Notes under the pieces: model-generated
The model's database searches: none
Seen by the model: only the letters and a program-made list of their open reading frames with translations
Told to the model about the DNA's origin: nothing
From: Agapanthus africanus
Lineage: Eukaryota > Streptophyta > Magnoliopsida > Asparagales > Amaryllidaceae
Assembly: GCA_030015575.1 (NCBI GenBank)
Contig: JASDDO010000026.1
Coordinates: 189,311,739-189,375,738, forward strand
Direction: 5' to 3'
Length of the DNA stretch: 64,000 nucleotides
Program-made: the position numbers and the translations under genes
In this document: positions 35,681 through 46,327 of the stretch, one piece after another
Layout: every line of letters begins with the position of its first letter
How positions within the stretch are numbered: the stretch's first letter is position 1

Positions 35681-37575
35681 TGTTAGTGTTTATGCCCTAG
35701 AAGGCCATTACTGTATCATACTAGTTTGTATATTACTTAATGGAAGCTTGGGATATTCACATGTATATAACAGTCTTGCTAAACATGGTAGTATGCTACT
35801 TGGTTTTTCTATCTTAATATGTGAGTATACGTATTGATAGAGCTCTTAGGATCTTGCTTGACTACCAGCGTTGTGATGGCAGTCACACTAGTGGGGGCTG
35901 GGTAGTCTACAAGCACATCCTTATTCAGGTCCCTGGTCGTTGGATTATCGAGACAGAGCATCGATACTCCGGAGTAGACTAGTGTGTACGCTTCTCATCC
36001 CAGTTGGGGAGATGGTCTGTCCCACAGCCGTCAGTACGTCGTACTGGAGATAGTATGCAGGTGCTCGTTAGATTACGGGTACACCGGACAGGACTCACAG
36101 GGAACTGTTGGTTGGTTTTATACCAGTCGTCAGTGAACAGTTCCCAGGTGACATGAGTACAGCATAGTCCGCAGACTTGACACTGCTACTTCGCCTCGAG
36201 TGTGTCCCACTGTTCTTAGATTGCTACCGTACCACGGCTCAAAGGAGTCGTGCAAACAGGTAGCAGTTGGGTGCAGTCCCGAGCACTTGGAGGCAGTGGC
36301 GGTTAGACAGGATTCGTCTCTCCCGGTATTGGGGGTTGATATCGCGCTGTGTCAGAGAGCCATTACGCAAAGTCCCTGGCCAGGGCAAGCGAGATTTGCT
36401 GGTAGGTTCCAGTAGTTTCTCAGGGTGTAATGGGCTTCGCTCCGACACGACTTATACCGCTATTAGGGGACTGACGCTTGCCGCCCCCCTAGGCCCGATA
36501 TGCGATAGTCTAAGACGAACGGACCGGACTATATAGAGATTGTCACATCAGACTCAGTAGGAGTTCGGATGGGTTTCCTCATCGGCCTTCTTATCGACAT
36601 CTACCTGGGGACCGTTACGTACAGCTAGTGCCGCTTGCGGTCTGTGGTTAAACCCACTGCCAGCGTAGTAGTCGAGTCTCTAGAGTCCCACACAGAGAGT
36701 TTCCCTACTCCAGGCGAAACGATATAGAGGTCGTATGGTTTTACGACAAGGGTTCGGACGCATACGTGTGTTTACGCACGTACGACTTTCGGACAGTTTT
36801 TACCAGTCGTCTTTGGTTTAAGCCAGTTACTGGTATCCGGTTATTGGATTTATACAGTCTAAAGTTTTTCCGTATTTTTGCGGAAAGGAGGGGCGTTCTC
36901 GTAATTGCGCGAGAAGCTTCTAGAAGATGGTGACTAAGGAGGTTTAGGTGGCATATACAATGAATGTGATTAGTGAGTCATATGGATGATTCATCCATGT
37001 CATTAATGCATCATAAATGCTTAATGACTCATGGATGTGAATCATCACTAGATATTATCAAGCATGGTTGTTAAATTCATTTCTTTTCTTTTCTTGATAA
37101 AAAAATGCTTGATATATATTATCATAACTCATTATTCTCACTTCATTATTATCTTCATCTTCTCTCTCCTCAAGCTCTCCCTCTTCAAACTCTAATCCTC
37201 CCCTCTCATGTATTGAGTACAAGGATTAGTTAGACTAATTAAACCATAACCCTCACTCTATATCGCCTAGCTTCTTTGATTAGCACATAAAGAAGGTTAG
37301 TTGCCTCAAGTTTAGAGGCTAAGCTTGGAGTAAAGCTCTCGGGTGGATCGTCTACTGCTTCGAGAAGGCCGAGGAAGGAGGTGGAGTTCGTAAAGACGAA
37401 GGACACGATTCGTTAGGTATAATCCCTTTACATAGTAGTTGTTAACTTCTATGTTTGATGTTAGTTATCGTTTAGGTTCGATTCGTGCGGTTAGTCGATG
37501 TTTAAGCAAAGAACAAGATCGTTTTTCATTTTTCCGCCTCCCCGCAAGTCGTGGGGTGTTGTACATCGACTTACA
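35681..37575 (+). repeat. 3' LTR of the nearly whole copia element
   Basis: 1895 bp, about 1.3% different from the 5' LTR by eye. H1 is at 36730-36747. Confidence 0.95.
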
Positions 37576-37639
37576 GTTTTTGTTTGTCGGGCCACCCGAG
37601 GATGAGGATTGGCCTGTACCCATCCAGTGGCACAGGGCC
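37576..37639 (+). pseudogene. Transposase_28 fossil, middle remnant
   Basis: 64 bp of the interrupted gene between two insertions (GPPEDEDWPVPIQWH in one frame). It is bounded by the copia 3' LTR on the left and the solo LTR on the right, and it includes one copy of the solo LTR's GGGCC target duplication (37635-37639). Confidence 0.6.
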
Positions 37640-39784
37640 TGTAAGTCCATGCTACCTCTCCCGGTACTTTCGGGCATGCGGAATTTGATAAAAAACGATT
37701 TTCTTAGAGGTGGTAACATGGACTTAAAACTCGGATCTTTGTTAAACATCTAACTAACAACCTAAGTACGAGTTGCTAACTACTCGGTTAGGGGGTTATA
37801 CCTTTCTTTTTCTCAAACTCCTCCGTCTTCAAGCTTCGATGGTCGTCCGAATCGGCTTCTCCCCGTCGTCTCCTTGCGCCGAAGATAGATCCACCTGAAA
37901 GCTTCAACCTTTGGCTCCTTCTTCGAACTTTGAAGAAACTAGTTCACTCGGTTTGCTAAACCTTGTGAACTAGAGTGAGTAGAGAAGAGTTTGTATGGGA
38001 TTTTATCTATGGTTCTTGGTTCTCAACTCATGAGACAAGTGAACCATAGAGTCAAGAGAGAGAGAGCAAGAGGAGGAGATGAGAGCTCAAGAACAAGAGA
38101 GAGAATGAGCATGAAAGAATGAGAGAAGACTTTTCTCATTTGGCTCTCATAATCTAAAACAATCATAACACCTCATATCAATCAAGTATTATGTGATGGT
38201 TTAAGCAACCATAGCCATATCATTTCATGCACTCATTTTGCACAAAAGAGCAAGCAAGCAAAAGTCTTTGCCATGAAATGATAGCTATAGTTATCATGAT
38301 GGTCATCTAGTCAAGCCTAGTCAACCGGTCAACAAAGTCAACAAGTCAACAAAGTCAATCCCTCAACAACCATGTCACCATAATACTTAATTAATATAAT
38401 TGTTAATCACATATCATATTCTCATTAGGGTTGAGCAAAAAGTCAATAGTCAACTGTCAACGGTCAACAACCCTAATGAGAATCCTCTGCCTCTGTCTCT
38501 CCGTCAACTGTGCATACACACCCGCATCCGCGTTCCGAGGAACACGGATGCAAACTGGATAAAACCAATCCCAATACGTACACTAGGATCTGGCTTAAAC
38601 CAAAGCCCGCTAGTGTAAACTGTCCGGACACTGTACGTGCACAAGTGCACGGATGTGACCGAACCCTGTCGCAAAACCATGCGACCTGTCGCAAAACCAT
38701 GCGACCTCTACTCTTTTGCCTAAAGGCGAATAGCTTTCTGTGTGGGACTCTAAAGACTCGACACTACGCTGGCAGTGGGTTTAACCACAGACTGCAAGCG
38801 GCACTAGCTGTGCGTAACGATCCCTAGGTAGATGCCGACAAGAAGACTGACGAGGCGAAACCCATCTGAACTCCTACTGAGCCTGAATGTGACATTCTCC
38901 GTACAGTCCGGTCTGTTCGTCTGATACATCGCATGGCGGGCCTAGGGGGCGGTAAACGTCAGTCCCCCAATAGCGGTACAAGTCGTGTCGGAGTGAAGCC
39001 CAAAACACCCTGAGATAACACTGGAAGCTTACCAGTATATCTCGTTTGCCCTGGCCAGGGACTACTCGTGTAATGGCTCTCCTAGACACAGCGCGATGTC
39101 AACCCCCAATACCGGGAGAGACGAATCCTGTCTAACCGTCACTGCCTCCAAGTGCTTCGGGACTGCACCCAACTACCACCTGTTTGCACGACTCCTTTGA
39201 GCCGTGGTAGGGTAGTAATCAAAGTACAGTGGGAACACACTCGAGGCGAAGTGACAGTGTCAAGTCAGCGGACTAAGCTGTACTCATATCACCTGGGAAC
39301 TGATAACTGACGATAGGCATAATACCAACTAGTCAGTTCCCGACGAGTCCTGTCCAGTGTACTCATAACCCAATGAGCACCCGCATACTATCTCAAGTAC
39401 GACGTACCGACGGCTGTGGGACAGACCGTCTCCCACACTGGGATGAGAAGCGCATGCGCTAGTCTACTCCGGAGTATCGATGCCCTGTCTCGATAGTCCT
39501 GCGACCAGGGACCTGCATAAGGATGTGCTTATAGATTACCCAGCCCTACTAGTGTGACTGCCATCACAACGCTGGTAATCAAGCAAAGATCCTAAGGGCT
39601 CCACTAATGTGTATAGGCGATATACTAAAATAAACACATGTACACATTGAAGTAGAAACAAATCAAGTAGCATACTACTATTTTGAGCAAGATTGTATAT
39701 ACAAGGTGAATATCTCAAGCTTCCATTAAGTAATATACAAACTAGTATGATACAGTAATGGCCTCTAGGGCATATACACTAACA
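37640..39784 (-). repeat. Solo copia LTR with target duplication (2145 bp)
   Basis: TGTAAGTCC at the left edge and CACTAACA at the right, flanked by a perfect 5-bp duplication GGGCC (37635-37639 and 39785-39789). There is no internal region, so it is a solo LTR, usually formed by recombination between the two LTRs of an inserted element. It belongs to the same broad family as the 27812 element but is clearly diverged. It carries H1 in two tandem copies (38668-38685 and 38688-38705) and H3 arms ACACTAG / CTAGTGT (38580-38616). Confidence 0.92.
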
Positions 39785-41229
39785 GGGCCAACTGCCCGCG
39801 GGTGAGGCGGTCGAATGATCCCGACGCGGTGGCGGTGTCAGAGTGGGAGCCCTTCCACCGGGCCAATGTGTTGCTGTCTAAGCAGGCCCTCAGTTGGACC
39901 AGGCTCAGCCCCGCTCAGTTTGCGGGTAAGTTAGGAGTTTTTAAGCGACCTGTTTACCCTTGTGTATTCGTCCACTTTTTCTGGCTTTGCTAACTCCCTC
40001 TTTGCATTTTCGTCTTATGCAGAACCCATGGTCCTAGCTAAATTTCGGGCAGGCCTGGTCGAACAGAAGAAGGGGAGGAAGGCCGGAGGTGCCGGCCCCT
40101 CCCGCCCGTCATCGAATCCGGCTCCATCGGCGGACGCTCTGGCCAGGTGCTCGAGCATGCCCCCGGCCCCGGAGTCCAGCAATGCACCGAGCCGAAAACG
40201 TACCCGGGAGCAGGAGCCCCGGGTTTTGGAGGTGGGAGGCGAGACTGATTCTCCTGTGTCTCACCTCAAGAGGTACTATAGGACGGTGCCCCATACCCCG
40301 ACTTCCCCGATCATCGTGGATGAAGGGAAGTTTCGCTTCGAGGTGCCCTCGGGGCTTTCCGTCGCCGACAGCCTGCTCTCGGAGATGTAATTGTCGGCCG
40401 GGGGCAGAATCCCTCGGGGGACCCTTAGGGCCCAAATGGCGGCCATAACCCAGGAGGCCGTGCTGGTCAGTGTTTGTACCTCACTCATGTTTTTATTCAG
40501 TACTTTTTGTTCGCAAGATTGGGTGGCCCCTTCTCTTTTTAACCCCTCCTTTGATTTTTTCAGGTCCTCCAACACTGCGCCCTCGTTGTCAATATGGAGG
40601 ATGAGAAAATTGTCCCGGCGATGCAGATCATGGGCGAGTCCTCCTTGCGGGAGGAGAGCTCGAGGCTAGAGATGCAAGCGGAGATGAAGTGGGTCGCCGC
40701 CCTCGAAGACCAGGTAGCGGCCATGGATCGGGAGATCGCCAGCTGCCGAGAGGCCGTCCGAGTCGCCGAGGCCAAGTTGGAGGATTCCAGGGTGCTTGTC
40801 GCCACCCCTAAGAAGATGGCGAACACACTCCGGAGGGAGAACTAGGCAGCGAAGGAAGGAGTGAGATGTGCCGACCTTCGTGCGTCGAAGGAAGTGGAGA
40901 GCTACAAGAAGTCGGATCAGCACTACGTCGACCTCGCTGAAGCCGATGCCCTCGTTTGGCATGAGGCTCTCAACGCCGTCAAGACCCTGATGCCGGAGTT
41001 TCCTGACGGCGAGCTCCGGGGTGAGTATCCTCTTGAGGGTGAGGCGCAGGGGAATGCCCCCGAAAGCGCTGCTGGGGGAAATGCCCTCGGTGAGAGCGTT
41101 AGGGAGAAGTCGGTCGCCCCGGCTCCTAGCGCCGAGGCTCCTGCGGTGGGCGCCGACCTTCAAACCACCACCCCGGTTGTCGTGGTGGAAGTGGAGCTCA
41201 TGGAGGTTCTCTGCGGCCCCGAGGCCTGA
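39785..41229 (+). pseudogene. Transposase_28 fossil, C-terminal part with introns and coiled coil
   Basis: Coding-like sequence resumes after the solo LTR. Two short stretches have clean plant intron signals: 39926-40022 (GTAAGT...TTATGCAG) and 40466-40563 (GTCAGT...TTTTTCAG). A Pro/Ser-rich basic linker (about 40080-40210) is followed by a long charged heptad-rich segment (about 40594-41000: EDEKIVPAMQIMGESSLREE, LEDQVAAMDREIASCREAV), probably a coiled coil, and an Ala/Val/Glu-rich tail ending at 41229. This layout is common in plant Transposase_28 proteins. Treated as a fossil with a few breaks. Confidence 0.6.
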
Positions 41230-41523
41230 ATCTCCCCGCCACTTCCTTATTTTCTTCTTTGCTGAAATTTTGTAAGCCTCCAGACGTTTTTGTAAGGTTA
41301 GGGAGCCCGTAATACCTCTGTAAAGACTTTCAACTTTTGTGAATGAAAATCATTTTGTAGGAATCTTTGCGTACGTATTTTACCTTTGTTCGTGGTAAAA
41401 TCTCTGTTCGCGCTGTACTGCTTTCATGATGCGCTAGATCGGAGATCGGTTTTTCATCTGGCGATCGCGTGTCGAGTTGAATCCAACCATTTGCCAAGTG
41501 TGCAGAGACCGGTGCAAGGTCGG
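41230..41523 (+). other. 3' flank of the Transposase_28 fossil
   Basis: No gene. TTTGTGAATGAAAATC at about 41334 looks like a plant polyadenylation-signal region. It ends with one copy of the GTCGG target duplication (41519-41523). Confidence 0.5.
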
Positions 41524-44500
41524 TGTAACATTTCAAAAAAATATATAAAATATTATTTTTGGGAATTTTCATAATTTAATATTAATTTTTAATGAATATT
41601 TTAATGATCGGTATAATTAAATACCGATAAATAGGGAAAATTTTGCGAAAAACTTATGGAAATTCTAAAATAGGTTATTTTATGGAAATATGTCATTTTA
41701 CAGTTTTTGGGATGGATTATATGCTATTTTAATGTTAATCGCGAAAAAAAAATCGCTAATTGGATTTTTGGCTTTTGTGCAAAATTGTGCACATGACATT
41801 TTTCCACACTTGTTACACTTGTCTCATGTTTTGGACTCATGTTTATCCTAGGGTGAACCATGTTTAGATGAGCATGGTAGGTTGAACCACTTGGTTAAAT
41901 TAAGTGGGTTAGTTAAGGGTGTGGTTTTGTTTAAATTGGATTTGAGTAGGGGTTGACTAGTAGGTAGGTGAGAGGGGGATAACCATGATGGTTTGTGCCA
42001 TGTCTAGCTTTTAATGTAGAGGATGGGTGAGGGGGGATTAACTTGGGGTTGTGTCTTAATCCAATGTTTCTTTCACACTCCCTCTCATTGATCACATCTC
42101 TCCCTCACATCTCTCACTCTCACACTCCACCATCAAATACACAACACTTCACCTCACCCTACATCAGCAGCCCCCTTTCACCAGCTGCTGCATTACCCAC
42201 AGCAGCAACAATATCATGAAAATGAGCTGAAACAGCCACTGCATCAGCAGTAAAGAAAAGCATCAGCAGCCCTACACCAGCCCTAACACCATAGCCACAG
42301 TTACACACTCCCATTAACACTTTACAGCTCTAAATTCATCACATATACCACCCCCTTCCATCAGCTACAGCTGCAACACACACCCAAAAGAAAGAAAAAA
42401 AAGAGAAGAATAACAAGCAACAGCAACTACAGCATCAAAACAGCAGCATCAGCTTCAGCTACTGCTACAGGAGCACTTCAGCAGCAACCACCCCTCCTCC
42501 TTCCTTCATCCTTCCCTTCTCCTACATCCTAGGACACTCTTGAGGTATAATCTTTCAACCCAACTCTTTTCTTGTCAAGATTTGGATAATTAGCTGAAAG
42601 TTACTGTTATATCCATAATCTAGTGCTAGTTTAGGGATTTTGAGTGAGGTTTGGCCAAGAGATGGTTTCGATTGTCGGGGTAACCTTATTAGGTGTATTT
42701 GAGACTAGTTTAACCTAGAAAACCCCAGATCTCTAGTTAGTTACCAGAGTTATTCGACTTGGCGTATTTTAGCGTTTTTGTCGATTTTGAGACCTTTATG
42801 AGATCTGCTTTCACCCGGGACCTCCTAGGGAAAAATTGACTTGGCAGTGAGCTGTGCAGGCACCCTGGAACCACTACCCAAAGCCCTAGCCACCATCTCA
42901 AAGCCCCGGCCGCAAATTCAATCCCCCTGGCAGCAATTTGCGGCCAGAGCAGTGTAAAACTGCTTCGTTTTGCGTGCACAGCCCCTATTTCATGTAAAAT
43001 TGACCCCCGGTATGTCTAGTTTTGACTGTTTCATGTTAGGGTAAAATCTGGGTTCATTTTCATGAGTTGGCGTATGATTTACGACTCGTTTTCGTATGGA
43101 TTTTGATATTCGATGATTCGTATCTGTCGGGTGGCGTTTGGACGTCAACGACAGTGGTGATTGGCTGTTTTTGCACACAAGGTCACAGGTTTTTACCTAT
43201 GGGCGTAGTGTGCACCATTTTGGTTTCCGACATGGTTTTCATGAATTTTAGCGTGTGATATCCTTGATGATACCCCACGTGGCGTCGAGGCGTTAGAGAT
43301 GCAAATGGCGACATCGGCACCGGCACACATATGAACAAGGTGAGTAGATTTATATTTACGGGGAGAAGTCGGGTGGATGGCGTATAGCACCCCCGCAGTC
43401 CGATGTCTAGTATAACATATAGGTTATATTTAGAGATATATGCTGGCTTATGTGTGACTTAGTTGTTTAGGATGGGTTAGGTGGAATATGCATAGTATAG
43501 AGTTAAAAGTAACTAGTATAGTTTCTAGTCGCGAACCTAGAATAGGTTTACACCCACACGCACACACGTGCGAATTTGCTAGGTTTATACGATGACGATG
43601 AGGATATTGGAGGACATTGAGAGATGAGTCGATGAGATATGTTCTGAGCTTATGATATCGGTGACATGGTAGGACTCATTTAGAGATACGCCCTGATAAG
43701 ATAGCGGATCTTTAGACGACGATACATATCTGAGTGATATACTTTGAATAATTGACATGTGGTCGAGATTTGAGATATGTCAGGATTGATATTTATAGTG
43801 GGTCGCATTGAGTGATATACCCTTCTCTTTGACGACGCATGATGTTGTTATCGGTTATTTGAGGCTGTAGGCCAGCGGCCAGATCATGATTGGATTGATG
43901 ATATTAGAGTTGTACTAGACGTAGGTCAGTACCCTGGATGATGATCGTGATGAAAGAGGATATCAAATAACTAGTGTGATGAACGTGATATTGACCCGTA
44001 CCCAGCTATGGGGATGTCGTACGACGACTTACCGTACGAGCTGTATTTTGATGATTGATCCGCACTCATGACTCGAGGATGTCAGATGATATACGGTATC
44101 GTACGCGATACTATTGAGGCGGGATCACCGACTATTATATTATATTTACATATATATATCGACTCAGATTTAGGTGGTTTCCATATCCCTCCCAAATGAC
44201 TTGATAGTTAGATCAGTAGTTAGTATAGTAGATGTTAGGCCAGACACGAGTCATACCTATTTCCAAAAACTTGCGAATCGGGAATATCTTAAAAACAAGT
44301 AAAGGGATTCTACGGATATTTTCAAAGGACGTATCTTTCTTAAAAACTCAGTTGCCCTTATTTTACTAAAAACCCCGATCTGTCTTATTTCAAATGGCAC
44401 AATTTCATGACATATACATATAGATGTAGACTTTTCACAGTTGCGTTGATTTATTTGATTCCGCATGCTCACTGCTATTCGCATTTCATTTCATGTGCTA

Positions 44501-46327
44501 TTGCTATATTACCATCATGCTGTTAGGACACCAGCACCATTATCGATGATGCGTATGTTCCACGTACACTTGCTTGCCGGCTCACACACTTCATCATCGA
44601 TAATTACCATGTCACTACACTGTAGTACTGTTGCATTCAGGATACGATCCTTGCATGGCATACTCATTGTACACTTATATTTGTGCACATACTCATACTG
44701 GTACACATACATGTCTGCTCATACATAGATGATATTTATAATGTTTGGGAACCGCAAGATACTCTTCAAAACTGATTCACTTTAAAAGCGCGGATTCCCT
44801 CAAAATGTGCATATTACCATTCCAGGTTGCATGATAGACAGATGTGCTTTCATTTCTTCTACATATCGCCTATATCATGCATTGGATTATACGCATTAAG
44901 ATATATTGTTTCCATGATATTTCTGGATTTGGGAACCGTGGATATTTCAAAAGAAAATATGTAATTGTTTTAAAAACCCGGTTACCCTTGATATGATATT
45001 TCAGTGCGTCCACCATGTGTTTTCTCGGTGCTAGAGTGACATGTGGAACCCGATTCGAGGAGGCGGATGAGGCCGAATACGGGTACATGGTGGACCCTGT
45101 ACGGTACCCCGGGGCGAGAACGGATCGCTGTGCAGTAGACGGTGAGCCTGGCAGAGGGACTACTACCTACCGGTGATTGGTTGGACCTGGCGGTTATCCG
45201 GAGGATACTGACCAGAGTCGAGAGATGGATACGGGACGACTCGTACTGCCGGGGCCGAGGGCCGATACCGCAGACGGAGCCCGTGGGCTGACCTGGACTG
45301 ACCGGTGCCCGATATATGAGGATTTACGTGCCGATGCTGGGCACAGTTTTCATGGTGTTTTTGAGTGTCGATGCTGGGCACTCTGGTTCCATGATTTTTG
45401 ATTATATCCTCGTACCTCCATGCATATGCTTATGATATTTACGTGCATGATGCTTATTGTCATTGAGTGACAGGTGGACGGGATCCACAATTATCCAGAC
45501 TTTGATTACATACAGACCTTGATTACATTGATCATACTTTATTTGTATATATAACAGGGTATTAGGGCGCTGTTATATATACCTTTACACCAATATTAGT
45601 GGAATGGGACGCTAATATATGTGTATTGATATTCATTTATTACTTCATCACATTACTTCATGCAGACATACCTCTTATTTATGACATGTTATTACCTGAG
45701 GCACTGACACGAGCACTTGGTACTATATACATGTATAGTTATTTCATTGCCACCTTAGCATGCTTCAGACTTAAATATTTGAGGTTTACATATATTGATC
45801 GTATGACCTAGGATTGCGTCATACATGCGATTTTCTGTTCGTAGATCTTTTTCTACTCATGAGTTGGCAACTCACCCCCGTTGTGCCCCAGTTTCTTGCA
45901 GGTTTGCCGTACAGGATTCCTTGCGGCTTTGCGGGCACTGTTCCTTTCGGGTGACTTGTTAGTAGGTGGGTTTATTGTATCACACCCATCATTATACATT
46001 GTATATTATATTTCAGTTGTATCTAGAAATTCCATCAACCAAACTTGTACTTATTTGAGATAGAGACCAGTGATATTTATTCTTTCGACCCTAGAGTCGC
46101 GTGTTATATTTCTATGGGCTTCTTGCTGGTTGAGTTTCTTTCTGTTGTGATCCTCGCCTTTAGGCGTTGTATATTATGTTGCTTGCAGGTTGTTTTGTTA
46201 TGGTTCTTCCTACCCTCTACTACTTTTCTTGGTTTAGATTTCTAGGTTCGGCTTACTTAGAGTACGTACGCCTCGAGACGTTCGTAGTCTAAGTGCCGGT
46301 CATGTTCCGTACTTTCGGGTTGTGACA
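41524..46327 (+). repeat. 5' LTR, Tekay-type (4804 bp)
   Basis: TGTAACATTT...TTGTGACA. Contains a CAG/GCA-rich stretch (about 42160-42500), hairpins GTGCC/GGCAC (45328-45344) and GAGTGTC/GGCACTC (45363-45383), and GAGTTGGCAACTC at about 45861. Short ORFs in it are duplicated in the 3' LTR and look like chance. Confidence 0.93.

Larger units (their letters stand above)
27812..37575 (+). mobile_element. Nearly whole Ty1/copia element (9764 bp)
   Basis: Two LTRs of equal length (27812-29706 and 35681-37575, 1895 bp each), a primer site, leader, gag, protease, integrase, RT, RNase H and a polypurine tract in copia order. The LTRs differ at about 25 sites by eye (near 1.3%), which at the commonly used rate of 1.3e-8 per site per year suggests roughly half a million years. 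Flanking 5-mers are GTTAT (27807-27811) and GTTTT (37576-37580), a target duplication with one mismatch. It inserted into the Transposase_28 fossil. It looks whole apart from about one break. It is the only copy here with a clear gag. Confidence 0.93.

Noticed and set aside
42737-45811. Short open frames repeated at 50931-54005 as a conserved gene pair
   Set aside because: They are duplicated only because both lie in the two LTRs of one element.
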